The position numbers and the translations under genes are program-made. Shown here piece by piece: positions 8,599 to 18,312 of a DNA stretch of 64,000 bases; the first letter of the stretch is position 1, and each line of letters starts with the position of its first letter. Origin of the DNA: Saccharopolyspora galaxeae (GTDB lineage Bacteria; Actinomycetota; Actinomycetes; Mycobacteriales; Pseudonocardiaceae); contig NZ_JADDUE010000002.1 in NCBI RefSeq assembly GCF_016526145.1, positions 124,001-188,000 on the forward strand. Reading direction: 5' to 3'. A model generated the notes under the pieces. That model saw nothing but the letters and a program-made list of their open reading frames with translations. It made no database searches and was not told the origin of the DNA.

Positions 8599-9429
8599 TC
8601 ACGCGCCGAAGACGTCCGGGTCCGGGCCGACGCGCTTGCCGGTCTCCAGCCCTGCCAGCACCGTCATGTCGTCGTCGGCGAGCTCGAAGTCGAAGACCTC
8701 GATGTTCTGCCGGATCCGCGCGGGCGTCGCCGACTTCGGGATCGCGACGTTGCCCAGCTGCACGTGCCAGCGCAGCACGATCTGCGCAGCGGACTTGCCG
8801 TACTTCTCGGCGAGCGAGACCAGCGTGGAGTCCTCCAGCAGGCCCTTGCCCTGCCCGATCGGGCTCCACGCCTCGGTGACGATGCCGTGCTCGCGGTGGA
8901 ACGCGCGCAGGTCGCTCTGCTGCAGGTTCGGGTGCAGCTCGATCTGGTTCAGCGCGGGCGTGATCTCGGTTTCCTCGAACAGCCGGCGCAGGTGCGGGAT
9001 CTGGAAGTTGGACACGCCGATGGACTTGACCCGGCCGTCGGCGTGCAGCTTCTCGAACGCCTTCCAGGTCTCGACGTACTTGTCCTGACCTGCGGCGGGC
9101 CAGTGGATCAAGTACAGGTCCACGTAGTCGAGGCCGAGCTTGGTGATGCTCTCGTCGAACGCCTTCAGCGTCTCGTCGTAGCCCTGCCGGTCGTTCCACA
9201 GCTTGGTGGTGACGAACAGGTCCGAGCGCCGGACCCCCGATTCGGCGATCGCCTTGCCGACCCCTTCTTCGTTGCCGTACGCGGCAGCGGTGTCAATGCT
9301 GCGGTACCCGGCCTCGATCGCCGCCTGCACCGGCTCGATCACCTCGTCCGGCGGCACCTGGAAAACGCCGAAGCCGATCTGCGGGATCTCTGCGCCGGTG
9401 TTGAGCGTGAGGTTCGGAACCTGGGTCAT
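8599..9429 (-). CDS. Aldo/keto reductase
   Basis: A 276-residue AKR barrel of the 2,5-diketo-D-gluconate reductase type. The motif GYRSIDTAAAYGNEEGVGKAI holds catalytic Asp and Tyr, the Lys is in DLFVTTKLWN, and LIHWP holds the His. The C-terminal NADPH motif region (IPKSATPARIRQN) is intact. It reduces aldehydes or ketones with NADPH. It lies 173 bp downstream of the MFS exporter on the same strand, with its own terminator, so co-transcription is possible but not shown. Confidence 0.9.
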   Translation of the reverse strand: MTQVPNLTLNTGAEIPQIGFGVFQVPPDEVIEPVQAAIEAGYRSIDTAAAYGNEEGVGKAIAESGVRRSDLFVTTKLWNDRQGYDETLKAFDESITKLGLDYVDLYLIHWPAAGQDKYVETWKAFEKLHADGRVKSIGVSNFQIPHLRRLFEETEITPALNQIELHPNLQQSDLRAFHREHGIVTEAWSPIGQGKGLLEDSTLVSLAEKYGKSAAQIVLRWHVQLGNVAIPKSATPARIRQNIEVFDFELADDDMTVLAGLETGKRVGPDPDVFGA

Positions 9430-9602
9430 CTACTCGTACCTTTCGGGTCGAACGTTGTCGTGGCCCGCACCGTCGGCGCGTCGTGCGGGGGAGCCGCCCC
9501 GTGCAACCAGCTGCGCGGGGCGCGGATTCCCGCCGGGGCGCGTTCCATCACAGCACGCCGCCGGACGGCGAGCTATCCGCACCTGCCGGTCCCGCGCCGA
9601 GC

Positions 9603-10826
9603 TCAGCTCGCGTGCGGCGCCTCGGCCTGCGCGGCGGAACCCTGCTGCTCCGCGCGGTGCGAGGCGACGAGTTCGCCCGCCTTCGGCCCGCGGTCCAGCC
9701 AGCCCGACAGTCCGGCGAACCCGAGCCCGACCAGGGCCAGCAGCGCACCCACCCAGCTCGGCGCGGTCAGCCCGAAGCCGCCCGCGATGACCAGCCCGCC
9801 GAGGTAGGCGCCCAGCGAGTTGGCGATGTTGAACGTGGACTGGATGCTGGCCGAGCCCAGCGCCGGGGCCTCCTTGGCCTTGTCCAGGATCCGCGCCTGG
9901 ATGCTGGGGATCGCGGCGAACCCGGCCAGCCCGACCAGGAACACGTTGATCGCGGCCAGCGTCATGCTGTGCGCGGTGAACAGGAACCCGGTCAGCGCCA
10001 GCGCCAGCGCGGCGAGGAACGCGTAGAGCGTGCGCATCGGCGCCCGGTCCGCCAGCCGCCCGCCGATCATGGTGCCGACGGTCATGCCGACGCCGAACAG
10101 CGCCAGCAGCGCGGTCGCCATCGCCGGGGTGTAGCCGGTGACGTCGGTCAGCAGCGGCTTGATGTAGCTGTAGAACGAGAACGTCGCGGCGAAGCCGAAC
10201 ACCACCACCGCGAACGCCAGCCACACCTGCGGGCGCTTGAACGCGACGAGCTCGCCGCGCAGGCTCACGTCGGTCGGCTTCGGCTGTTGCGGCACCAGCG
10301 CGGCCACGGCGGCCAGCGCCACCACGCCGATCACCGCCACCACGCCGAACGTGAAGCGCCACCCGAAGTTCTGGCCGAGCAGCGTGCCCAGCGGGACACC
10401 GACGATGTTGGCCACGGTGAGCCCGATGAACATCATCGAGATGGCTTGCGCGCGCTTGTCGCGGGCCACGAGTCCCGCGGCCACGACGGCGCCCACGCCG
10501 AAGAAGGTGCCGTGCGGCAGTCCGGCGACGAACCGCGCCGCCAGCAGCGTGCCGTGCGTCGGGGCCAGCGCCGAGGCCAGGTTCCCCAGCGTGAACAGCC
10601 CCATCATGCTGATCAGGATGGTCTTGCGCCGGACGCGCATCCCGGCGGCGGTCAGCAGCGGTGCGCCGACGACGACGCCCAGCGCGTACAGCGAGATGTA
10701 GCCGCTGGCGTCGGACAGCGACACGTGGAAGTTCGAGGCCACTTCGGGCAGCAGCCCCATCATCACGAACTCGGTGGTGCCGATGCCGAATGCGGCGATG
10801 GCCAGAGCCAGCAGGGCAATGGGCAA
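9603..10826 (-). CDS. MFS drug efflux transporter, DHA1 type
   Basis: A 407-residue, twelve-helix exporter. It starts MPIALLALAIAAFGIGTTEFVMMGLLPEVA, the characteristic start of the Cmx/CmrA/AraJ-like DHA1 group, with motif A (RLADRAPMRT) in the cytoplasmic loop and motif C-like glycine residues in helix 5. It probably exports chloramphenicol-like compounds, sugars or other small molecules by proton antiport. The C-terminus is a short, Ala/Glu-rich cytoplasmic tail. No regulator is adjacent. Confidence 0.88.
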   Translation of the reverse strand: MPIALLALAIAAFGIGTTEFVMMGLLPEVASNFHVSLSDASGYISLYALGVVVGAPLLTAAGMRVRRKTILISMMGLFTLGNLASALAPTHGTLLAARFVAGLPHGTFFGVGAVVAAGLVARDKRAQAISMMFIGLTVANIVGVPLGTLLGQNFGWRFTFGVVAVIGVVALAAVAALVPQQPKPTDVSLRGELVAFKRPQVWLAFAVVVFGFAATFSFYSYIKPLLTDVTGYTPAMATALLALFGVGMTVGTMIGGRLADRAPMRTLYAFLAALALALTGFLFTAHSMTLAAINVFLVGLAGFAAIPSIQARILDKAKEAPALGSASIQSTFNIANSLGAYLGGLVIAGGFGLTAPSWVGALLALVGLGFAGLSGWLDRGPKAGELVASHRAEQQGSAAQAEAPHAS

Positions 10827-11203
10827 GGCGGTCTCCTGTGCGAGCGTGCCGGACCAGGGTCAATGCCGCGACCGAACCGATTCGACAGCGGCACGTGCAG
10901 GCGCCGCCGGCTTTTCCGGCGGTGCGTGCTCAATGGATTCAGGAAGACCGGCCGACGCTGGCCGCTCCCGACGCGCACAACACTAGCCAGTGCGACTGAT
11001 GTTCCCGAGGAGGATATGAAGCGGGCCACTGCGGCACCCGAGCCTTCTCACCCGTTCGGCGGCGTCGTCCGGTGCGTCGTGCGCCCCTGCCCCCGCGTTA
11101 CCGGTCGCGAAACGATTTGTGCGAGGTCGGACGCTCGCCGCGAAGCCGTTGTGCACAGCGCCCACCGTGATCACGGCCGAGTCCGCGGGCGCTGAGCCCC
11201 GGA
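10827..11203. other. 377-bp gap between MFS gene and ctaD
   Basis: This gap holds the leader of the MFS gene and the 3' flank of ctaD. No RNA gene is recognised. Its one notable item is a GAGGAGGAT ribosome-binding site followed by a short plus-strand frame, listed separately. Confidence 0.4.
11016..11195 (+). CDS. Possible 59-aa hypothetical protein
   Basis: An ATG directly follows the near-perfect GAGGAGGAT site and opens a 59-codon frame ending at the TGA at 11195. The product is basic and Arg/Cys-containing, with no recognisable domain. Third-position GC bias is weaker than in neighbouring genes. It lies antisense to nothing and could be a real small gene or a chance frame in the ctaD-MFS gap. 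Confidence 0.3.
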   Translation: MKRATAAPEPSHPFGGVVRCVVRPCPRVTGRETICARSDARREAVVHSAHRDHGRVRGR

Positions 11204-12901
11204 TCATTCGGAGCCGGCTCTGCGCCCGACGTGCGCCTCTTCCTCCAACCGCCGCGCCATGTGCGGGTAGTGCAGCTCGAACGCCGGCCGGATCGAGCGG
11301 ATGCGGGGCAGTTCGGTGAAGTTGTGCCGCGGCGGCGGGGACGAAGTGGCCCACTCCAGCGAGTTGCCGTGCCCCCAGGGGTCGTCCACGGTCACCGGGG
11401 TGCCGAACCGGGCGCTGACGAACACGTTCCACAGGAACGGCAGCATCGAAGCGCCCAGGATGAACGCCCCCACCGTCGAGGCCACGTTCATCCCGGTGAA
11501 CCCGTCCGATGGCAGGTAGTCCGCGTAGCGGCGCGGCATCCCGGCGTTGCCGAGCCAGTGCTGCACCAGGAACGTGGTGTGGAAGCCGATGAAGGTGAGC
11601 CAGAAGTGCAGCTTGCCCAGCCGCTCGTCCATCATCCGGCCGGTCATCTTCGGGAACCAGAAGTACATCCCGGCGAACACCGCGAAGACGATCGTGCCGA
11701 ACAGCACGTAGTGGAAGTGCGCCACCACGAAGTACGTGTCGTGCACGTGGAAGTCCACGCCCGGCTCGGCCAGCAGCACCCCCGTCAGCCCGCCGAGCAG
11801 GAACGTGACCAGGAAGCCGACCGAGAACAGCATCGGCGTCTCGAAGGTGATGTGCCCGCGCCACATGGTGCCGATCCAGTTGAAGAACTTCACCCCCGTC
11901 GGCACCGCGATCAGGAACGTGGTGAACGAGAAGAACGGCAGCAGCACCGCACCGGTGGCGAACATGTGGTGCGCCCAGACCACCGCCGAGAGCCCGCCGA
12001 TCAGCAGCGTCGCGAAGACCAGGCCGGTGTAGCCGAACAGCGGTTTGCGGCTGAACACCGGGATGATCTCGGTGATGATGCCGAAGAACGGCAGCGCCAC
12101 GATGTAGACCTCGGGGTGCCCGAAGAACCAGAACAGGTGCTGCCAGAGGATCACCCCGCCGTTGGCCGGGTCGAACACGTGCGCTCCGAGGTGCCGGTCG
12201 GCCAGCAGCCCCATCAGCGCCGCGGTCAGGATCGGGAAGGCGATCAGGATCAGGATGCTGGTCACCAGGATGTTCCAGGTGAAGATCGGCATCCGCCACA
12301 TCGTCATGCCGGGTGCGCGCATGCACACGATCGTCGTGATCATGTTGACCCCGCCGAGAATGGTGCCGAGCCCGCTGACCACCAGCCCGGTGATCCAGAT
12401 GTCGCCGCCGAACCCGGCGCTGAACATCGACCGGGACAGCGGCGTGTACCCGGTCCAGCCGAAGTCGGCCGCGCCGCCGGGGAAGACGAACCCGCTGAGC
12501 ACCATCAGCCCGCCGAACAGGAACAACCAGTAGGACAGCGCGTTGAGCCGCGGGAACGCCACGTCCGGCGCACCGATCTGCAGCGGCAGGATCACGTTGG
12601 CGAAACCGAACACGATCGGTGTCGCGAACAGCAGCAGCATGATCGTGCCGTGCATGGTGAACAGCTGGTTGTACTGCTCGGTGGACAGGAACTGCAGGCC
12701 CGGCTGCGCCAGCTCGCCCCGGATCAGCAGCGCCATCAGGCCACCCGCGACGAAATATCCGAAGGCCGTGGCGAGGTAGAGCTTGCCGATCACCTTCGGG
12801 TCCGTGCTGTGCGCCCAGGAAACGACCTTGGAACTCTTCGACGGCCGGGGCGTGGTGGAAGCGCGGGTCGGTTCCGGGACGGGTCGTTGCACGGTGGCCA
12901 T
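11204..12901 (-). CDS. ctaD: Cytochrome c oxidase subunit I
   Basis: A 565-residue haem-copper oxidase subunit I of the aa3 type. It has twelve hydrophobic helices, the low-spin haem His in [12 protein letters not shown], the CuB/cross-linked pair in [13 protein letters not shown], the His-His pair in [10 protein letters not shown], and the haem a3/a His pair in [14 protein letters not shown]. It pumps protons while reducing O2 in the membrane. ATG 12901 has an AGGAGC site. Other oxidase subunits are not adjacent, which is usual for actinobacterial ctaD copies. It is divergent from the DUF427 gene. Confidence 0.95.
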   Translation of the reverse strand: MATVQRPVPEPTRASTTPRPSKSSKVVSWAHSTDPKVIGKLYLATAFGYFVAGGLMALLIRGELAQPGLQFLSTEQYNQLFTMHGTIMLLLFATPIVFGFANVILPLQIGAPDVAFPRLNALSYWLFLFGGLMVLSGFVFPGGAADFGWTGYTPLSRSMFSAGFGGDIWITGLVVSGLGTILGGVNMITTIVCMRAPGMTMWRMPIFTWNILVTSILILIAFPILTAALMGLLADRHLGAHVFDPANGGVILWQHLFWFFGHPEVYIVALPFFGIITEIIPVFSRKPLFGYTGLVFATLLIGGLSAVVWAHHMFATGAVLLPFFSFTTFLIAVPTGVKFFNWIGTMWRGHITFETPMLFSVGFLVTFLLGGLTGVLLAEPGVDFHVHDTYFVVAHFHYVLFGTIVFAVFAGMYFWFPKMTGRMMDERLGKLHFWLTFIGFHTTFLVQHWLGNAGMPRRYADYLPSDGFTGMNVASTVGAFILGASMLPFLWNVFVSARFGTPVTVDDPWGHGNSLEWATSSPPPRHNFTELPRIRSIRPAFELHYPHMARRLEEEAHVGRRAGSE

Positions 12902-13075
12902 GCCAGCTCCTGCGGCTCGGCGACGTGTTGTCCGCTGCTCGGGCGGTTCGGCCAGTCTTGACCCGGTCGTGGGCGCCTGCAATCCGGTGCGGCGCTTGAT
13001 CCGTGAGCGGTGGAAGGCCGCTGCTCGCCAGGGCGTTGCCCAGGTACGGCATCACGGCTGACATCGGAGGGAACC

Positions 13076-13879
13076 ATGGCGCTCACGCTCGGCGGCGGCC
13101 CGCTGACCACCCGGCCGCCGGAGACGGTGAACTACCGCATCGACGGCCCGCCGCACCGGTTGTTCTGGCACGACTTCCCGCGCCGCGTGCGGGCGCTGTT
13201 CGGCGGGCAGGTGGTCCTCGACAGCACCGGCGCGAAGCTGCTGCACGAGAGCAACCTGCTCCCGCAGCTCTACGTCCCGGAGCGGGACCTGCGCACGGAC
13301 CTGCTCGAACCCACCGCGCACAGCACGCACTGCCCGTTCAAGGGCGACGCCGCCTACCGCTCCGTGCGCGTCGGTGATCGCATCGCGGAGAACGCGGTGT
13401 GGACCTACCCGCAGCCCACCGAGGACGCGACCTGGCTGGACGGCTACGCCGCCGTCTACTGGGCTGCGATGGACGCCTGGTTCGACGAGGACGAAGAGGT
13501 CTTCGGCCACATCCGCGACCCGTACCACCGGGTCGACGTGCGCAGCACCGGACGGCACGTGCGGGTGCTGGCCGGGGATGTCGTGGTGGCCGAGAGCAGG
13601 CGCGCGAAGCTGCTGTCCGAGACCGGTCTGCCGAACCGCTACTACCTGCCGCCCGAGGACGTGCGCACCGACCTGTTCGGGCCGAGCGCGACGCACACGG
13701 TGTGCCCGTACAAGGGCACCGCGTCCTACCGCTCGCTGCACACGGATGACCGGCTCATCCCGGACGCGGCCTGGTCCTACCCGGAACCGTTGGACGGTGC
13801 CCGCGCGATCGCCGGGTACCTGTGCCTGCACGCGGACGGGTTGACCACCGAAGTCGACGGCGTGCCGCTGGCCGGGTAG
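13076..13879 (+). CDS. Tandem DUF427 domain protein
   Basis: A 267-residue protein with two DUF427 repeats. The first (residues about 40-125) contains RVRALFGGQVVLDSTGAKLL, RTDLLEPTAHSTHCPFKGDA and a WTYPQP end. The second (about 160-260) repeats HVRVLAGDVVVAESRRAKLL, RTDLFGPSATHTVCPYKGTA and WSYPEP. DUF427 is a small beta-rich domain of unknown biochemical role, and duplicated forms are common in actinobacteria. ATG 13076 has a GGAGGG site. The stop codon lies in the first unit of a tandem repeat array. Confidence 0.85.
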   Translation: MALTLGGGPLTTRPPETVNYRIDGPPHRLFWHDFPRRVRALFGGQVVLDSTGAKLLHESNLLPQLYVPERDLRTDLLEPTAHSTHCPFKGDAAYRSVRVGDRIAENAVWTYPQPTEDATWLDGYAAVYWAAMDAWFDEDEEVFGHIRDPYHRVDVRSTGRHVRVLAGDVVVAESRRAKLLSETGLPNRYYLPPEDVRTDLFGPSATHTVCPYKGTASYRSLHTDDRLIPDAAWSYPEPLDGARAIAGYLCLHADGLTTEVDGVPLAG

Positions 13880-14022
13880 CTCGCCGGAGTTCGGGTAACT
13901 CACCGGGACCGGGTAGCTCGCCGGAACCCCAGTGGCTCGCCAGCACCGGGTAGCTCACTGGGTCTGGGTGGCTCCCCGGAACCCGGGTAGCTCGCCGGAA
14001 CCCGGGCAGCGCGCCGTGTTCC
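13874..14022. repeat. Tandem array, eight units of 18-19 bp
   Basis: Units related to GGGTAGCTCGCCGG start at about 13874, 13893, 13911, 13930, 13948, 13966, 13985 and 14004, that is, every 18-19 bp. Three units are identical over the 14-mer and the others differ at one to five bases. The first unit contains the stop codon of the DUF427 gene; the array ends just before the convergent TetR gene. It looks like a minisatellite, perhaps adding length to the shared 3' untranslated region. Confidence 0.75.
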
Positions 14023-14028
14023 GGCGGC

Positions 14029-14592
14029 TCAGCCTTCCAGCGCGGCCAGTGCCATGCGGTGCAGCAGCGCGCCCATCGCGGCGGTGTCCAGGTGCGCGCT
14101 GTACGGCGTCGAGTTGATCAGCCCGAGCACCGCGTGCGCGGCCGCCCGCGCCGTCGGCACGTCCAGGTCCGGCCGCGCCCGGCGCAGCACCTCCACCCAG
14201 ACCTCCACGTACGAGCGCTGCACCTCGCGCACCCGGTGGTGATCGGTTTCCGCGAGGCTGTCCAGGTCGCGCATGTGCACGCTGATCAGCGCGGGGTTGG
14301 TGAGGGCGAACTCGACGTGCCAGCGCACCAGCTCCTCCAGCGCCGCCCGCGGTTCGCCGGTCGTGTCCGCGCGGCTGCGGCCGCCGTCGAGCAGCCGGTC
14401 GCTGATGCCGGTGAGCATCTCCGCGAGCATCGCGTCCTTGCTGCGGAAGTGCCGGTACAGCGCGGGACCGGAGATGCCGACGGCCCGGCCGATGTCGTCG
14501 ATGCCCACGCCGTGGAAGCCGTAGCGGGCGAACAGCTCCGCCGCAGCGTCGAGCAGTTGCTCGCGGCGGGTCGGACGTGCGGTGCCGGTCAT
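14029..14592 (-). CDS. TetR family regulator of the adjacent acyl-CoA operon
   Basis: A 187-residue TetR repressor. The HTH is at residues about 10-55 (AAELFARYGFHGVGIDDIGRAVGISGPALYRHF), with the family recognition-helix ending. The C-terminal ligand domain ends with HAVLGLINSTPYSAHLD. It is divergent from the acyl-CoA carboxylase/dehydrogenase operon across a short region carrying a large dyad. It therefore probably represses that operon and itself, with an acyl-CoA as inducer; that is inference from position. I start at ATG 14592 because the family N-terminus fits, although ATG 14613 is also in frame. Confidence 0.88.
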   Translation of the reverse strand: MTGTARPTRREQLLDAAAELFARYGFHGVGIDDIGRAVGISGPALYRHFRSKDAMLAEMLTGISDRLLDGGRSRADTTGEPRAALEELVRWHVEFALTNPALISVHMRDLDSLAETDHHRVREVQRSYVEVWVEVLRRARPDLDVPTARAAAHAVLGLINSTPYSAHLDTAAMGALLHRMALAALEG

Positions 14593-14614
14593 CGGAACCG
14601 ATACTAGACGCATC

Positions 14615-14657
14615 GGTTAGCGCTCGTTAACATCGGCCATGTTAACGATGACTAACC
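14615..14657. promoter_or_regulatory. Large dyad operator between TetR gene and acyl-CoA operon
   Basis: A two-layer palindrome is centred on 14636. The inner arms CGTTAACAT (14625-14633) and ATGTTAACG (14639-14647), and the outer arms GGTTAG (14615-14620) and CTAACC (14652-14657), are all perfect and share one centre. The size and position between divergent start codons are what a TetR dimer pair would bind. Confidence 0.75.
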
Positions 14658-14694
14658 GATCCCCATCGGCACCGCGCGAGCGGAAGGTTCGCCC

Positions 14695-16308
14695 GTGGAC
14701 GCACCCATTCTGAGCAGCGCACTCGACCCGGCCGCCGAACCCGCCGCGCGGTTCGCCGCCGAGCACGAGGCGCTGGTCGACGACCTCAACGCCGAGCTCG
14801 CCCGCGCCCGGCTCGGCGGTCCGGAGAAGTCCCGCGCCCGGCACACCGAGCGCGGCAAGCTGCTGCCGCGCGACCGGGTGGACGCGCTGCTGGACCGGGG
14901 CTCGCCGTTCCTGGAGCTCGCGCCGATGGCCGCGCACGGCCTCTACGACGACGAAGCGCCCTCGGCCGGGATCATCACCGGCATCGGACGGGTCTCCGGG
15001 CGCGAGTGCGTGATCGTCGCCAACGACGCCACCGTCAAGGGCGGCACCTACTACCCGATGACGGTCAAGAAGCACCTGCGCGCGCAAGAGGTCGCGCTGC
15101 ACAACAACCTGCCGTGCCTGTACCTGGTGGACTCCGGCGGCGCGTTCCTGCCGCGGCAGGACGAGGTTTTCCCGGACCGCGAGCACTTCGGGCGGATCTT
15201 CTTCAACCAGGCCACGATGTCGGCCCGCGGCATCCCGCAGATCGCCGCGGTGCTCGGCTCCTGCACCGCCGGTGGCGCCTACGTCCCCGCGATGAGCGAT
15301 GAAGCGGTGATCGTGCGCGCGCAGGGCACGATCTTCCTCGGCGGTCCGCCGCTGGTGAAGGCCGCGACCGGCGCGGAGGTCACCGCCGAGGAGCTCGGCG
15401 GCGGTGAGCTGCATTCGCGCACTTCCGGGGTGACCGACCACCTCGCGGCCGACGACGCCGACGCGCTGCGCATCGTGCGCTCCATCGTCAGCACGCTCGG
15501 CCCGCGCGAGCCGCGGCCGTGGGACGTCCTGCCGATCGAGGAACCCGTCGTGCCACCGGAAGATCTGTACGCGGCGGTGCCCACCGACAGCAGAACTCCT
15601 TACGACGTGCACGAGGTCATCGCGCGGATCGTGGACGGGAGCCGGTTCCAGGAGTTCAAGCGCGACTACGGCAGCACGCTGGTCACCGGATTCGCCCGGC
15701 TGCACGGGCATCCGGTGGGGATCGTGGCCAACAACGGCATCCTGTTCGGCGAGTCCGCGCTCAAGGGCGCGCACTTCATCGAACTCTGCGACAAGCGCTC
15801 GATCCCGTTGGTGTTCCTGCAGAACATCTCCGGGTTCATGGTCGGCAAGGACTACGAGGCGAGCGGGATCGCCAAGCACGGCGCGAAGATGGTCACCGCC
15901 GTGGCCTGCGCGCGGGTCCCGAAGTTCACCGTGGTCATCGGCGGTTCGTTCGGCGCCGGGAACTACTCGATGTGCGGGCGGGCGTATTCGCCGCGGTTCC
16001 TGTGGATGTGGCCGAACGCGCGGATCTCCGTGATGGGCGGCGAGCAGGCCGCCTCGGTGCTCTCGACCGTGCGCCGCGACCAGAAGGAGTCCCGCGGCGA
16101 GGACTGGCCCGCCGAGGCCGAGGAGGAGTTCAAGCGCCCGGTCCGCGAGCAGTACGAGCAGCAGGGGCATCCGTACTACTCGACGGCTCGGTTGTGGGAC
16201 GACGGCGTGATCGACCCGAAGCAGACCCGCACGGTGCTCGGCCTGGCGCTGTCGGCTGCGGGCAACGCGCCGCTGGAGCAGGTCGGCTACGGCGTCTTCC
16301 GGATGTGA
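14695..16308 (+). CDS. Acyl-CoA carboxylase carboxyltransferase subunit (methylcrotonyl-CoA type)
   Basis: The 537-residue beta subunit transfers CO2 from carboxybiotin to an acyl-CoA. Both crotonase-fold halves are present. [18 protein letters not shown] forms the first oxyanion/acyl-CoA site and [18 protein letters not shown] with [15 protein letters not shown] the second. The latter motifs resemble 3-methylcrotonyl-CoA carboxylase beta rather than propionyl-CoA carboxylase. It starts at GTG 14695 after CGGAAGG. It heads a three-gene operon with the biotin subunit and an acyl-CoA dehydrogenase, pointing to leucine/isovalerate degradation. Confidence 0.9.
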   Translation: MDAPILSSALDPAAEPAARFAAEHEALVDDLNAELARARLGGPEKSRARHTERGKLLPRDRVDALLDRGSPFLELAPMAAHGLYDDEAPSAGIITGIGRVSGRECVIVANDATVKGGTYYPMTVKKHLRAQEVALHNNLPCLYLVDSGGAFLPRQDEVFPDREHFGRIFFNQATMSARGIPQIAAVLGSCTAGGAYVPAMSDEAVIVRAQGTIFLGGPPLVKAATGAEVTAEELGGGELHSRTSGVTDHLAADDADALRIVRSIVSTLGPREPRPWDVLPIEEPVVPPEDLYAAVPTDSRTPYDVHEVIARIVDGSRFQEFKRDYGSTLVTGFARLHGHPVGIVANNGILFGESALKGAHFIELCDKRSIPLVFLQNISGFMVGKDYEASGIAKHGAKMVTAVACARVPKFTVVIGGSFGAGNYSMCGRAYSPRFLWMWPNARISVMGGEQAASVLSTVRRDQKESRGEDWPAEAEEEFKRPVREQYEQQGHPYYSTARLWDDGVIDPKQTRTVLGLALSAAGNAPLEQVGYGVFRM

Positions 16309-16319
16309 GGTGAGGTGCT

Positions 16320-18311
16320 GTGACGGGATCCATCGGCGCGGTGCTGGTGGCGAACCGGGGCGAGATCGCGGTCCGGGTGATCCGGACGCTGCGGCGGATG
16401 GGCGTCCGCGCCATCGCGGTGCACACCGATGCCGACCGCGGCGCGCGGCACGTGGCCGAGGCCGACACCTCCGTCCACATCGGAGCGAATCGGAGCTACC
16501 TCGACGCCGCCAGGGTGCTCGAAGCCGCCGAGCGGACCGGTGCGCAGGCCGTGCACCCCGGTTACGGCTTCCTGTCCGAGAACGCGGAGTTCGCCCGCGC
16601 CTGCGAAGACGCGGGCCTGGCCTTCATCGGACCGCCAGCGAGCGCGATCGAAGCGATGGGCGACAAGATCCGCGCCAAGGCCACCGTGACCGCGGCCGGA
16701 GTCCCGGTGGTGCCCGGCCGCAGCGATCCCGGCATGACCGACGCGGACCTCGTCGAAGCAGCCCGCGAAGTGGGGTATCCGGTGCTGCTCAAGCCGTCCG
16801 CAGGTGGCGGTGGCAAGGGGATGCGGCTGGTCGAGTCCCCGGAGCGGCTGCCCGAGCAGATCACCTCCGCGCGCCGCGAGGCCGCCGCCGCGTTCGGCGA
16901 CGACACGCTGTTCGCGGAGCGCTTCGTGGCCCGCCCGCGGCACATCGAGGTGCAGGTCCTCGCTGATTCCCGCGGCGGCGCTGTCCACCTCGGCGAGCGC
17001 GAGTGCAGCTTGCAGCGCCGCCACCAGAAGATCATCGAGGAGGCGCCGTCCGCGCTGCTGGACGCCTCGACGCGGGAGCGCATCGGTGCCGCGGCGGTCG
17101 CCGTCGCCCGCTCGGTGGGCTACGCCGGGGCGGGAACGGTGGAGTTCATCGTCTCCGCGGACCGGCCGGACGAGTTCTTCTTCATGGAGATGAACACCCG
17201 GCTGCAGGTCGAGCACCCGGTGACCGAGCTGGTCACCGCCGTCGGCGAACAGCGCGGCGTCGACCTGGTCGAGCAGCAGGTCCGCGTCGCGGCCGGGGAG
17301 GCGCTGCCCTTCGCGCAGGAGGACCTGCGCCTCGACGGGCACGCCGTGGAGGCCCGCGTCTACGCGGAAGATCCCACCCGCGGCTTCCTGCCCACCGGCG
17401 GCCGAGTGCTCGCGGTGCACGAACCCGCCGGTGTGCGGGTGGATTCCGGGATCTCGCAGGGCACGGTCGTCGGCTCGGACTACGACCCGATGCTGGCGAA
17501 GGTCGTCGCATGGGGCCCGGCGCGCGCGGACGCGGTGCGCAAGCTGGACGCCGCGCTGGCCGAAACGGCGGTGCTGGGCCTGACCACGAACATCGCGTTC
17601 CTGCGCAACCTGCTCGGCCATCCCGACGTGCTGGCCGGGCGGCTGGACACCGGGCTGGTCGAGCGGGAGTCCGAAGCGCTCACCACCGATCCGATGCCGC
17701 CGGAAGTGCCGGTCGCGGCGGCGCTGTTCGACCTCGCCGCGGCCGAACCGGGCGGTCCGGTGGTCGACCCGTGGGAGGTGCCGAGCGGTTGGCGGCTCGG
17801 CGAACCGGCGTGGAGCACGTGGCGCTTCGCGGCCGGCGAGGTGCGGGTGCGCGGGCGCGCCGCCGATGCGGAGGTCGCGACCGGCGAGGAGGGCGGCCCC
17901 GCGAGCGCGGTGCTCGACGGCGATCTGCTCACCCTCACCTATCGCCGCCGGACGCACCGCTTCCGCTGCGCACGCGACGGCGACACGACGTGGCTGGCGG
18001 CGGAGGGGCGGACCTGGGCGGTGCACGAGCACCGGCTGCTGGCAGGCCCCGATGAGGACGCGGGCGGCGCGGGCGGTGCGGTCACCAGCCCGATGCCCGG
18101 CACGGTGCTCAGCGCGGACGCCACCACCGGCGCAGAAGTCCACAAGGGACAGACGCTGTTCGTCGTCGAGGCGATGAAGATGGAGCACATCGTCACTTCT
18201 CCCGCCGACGGCACGATCACCGCCGTGAACGTCCGAAAAGGACAGTCGGTGGGCCTGGACGAGCCGCTGGCCGTCGTCACCGCGCATCCCGCTCACCACG
18301 AGGAGTCCTGA
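16320..18311 (+). CDS. Acyl-CoA carboxylase biotin carboxylase/carrier subunit
   Basis: A 663-residue alpha subunit combining biotin carboxylase and biotin carrier. The N-terminal preATP-grasp begins [17 protein letters not shown]; the ATP-grasp loop is [26 protein letters not shown] contains catalytic residues. After a linker (residues about 450-590) the C-terminal biotinyl domain carries [10 protein letters not shown], whose Lys is biotinylated. It carboxylates biotin with ATP and bicarbonate for the beta subunit 11 bp upstream. The start is GTG 16320. Confidence 0.93.
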   Translation: MTGSIGAVLVANRGEIAVRVIRTLRRMGVRAIAVHTDADRGARHVAEADTSVHIGANRSYLDAARVLEAAERTGAQAVHPGYGFLSENAEFARACEDAGLAFIGPPASAIEAMGDKIRAKATVTAAGVPVVPGRSDPGMTDADLVEAAREVGYPVLLKPSAGGGGKGMRLVESPERLPEQITSARREAAAAFGDDTLFAERFVARPRHIEVQVLADSRGGAVHLGERECSLQRRHQKIIEEAPSALLDASTRERIGAAAVAVARSVGYAGAGTVEFIVSADRPDEFFFMEMNTRLQVEHPVTELVTAVGEQRGVDLVEQQVRVAAGEALPFAQEDLRLDGHAVEARVYAEDPTRGFLPTGGRVLAVHEPAGVRVDSGISQGTVVGSDYDPMLAKVVAWGPARADAVRKLDAALAETAVLGLTTNIAFLRNLLGHPDVLAGRLDTGLVERESEALTTDPMPPEVPVAAALFDLAAAEPGGPVVDPWEVPSGWRLGEPAWSTWRFAAGEVRVRGRAADAEVATGEEGGPASAVLDGDLLTLTYRRRTHRFRCARDGDTTWLAAEGRTWAVHEHRLLAGPDEDAGGAGGAVTSPMPGTVLSADATTGAEVHKGQTLFVVEAMKMEHIVTSPADGTITAVNVRKGQSVGLDEPLAVVTAHPAHHEES

Positions 18312-18312
18312 A

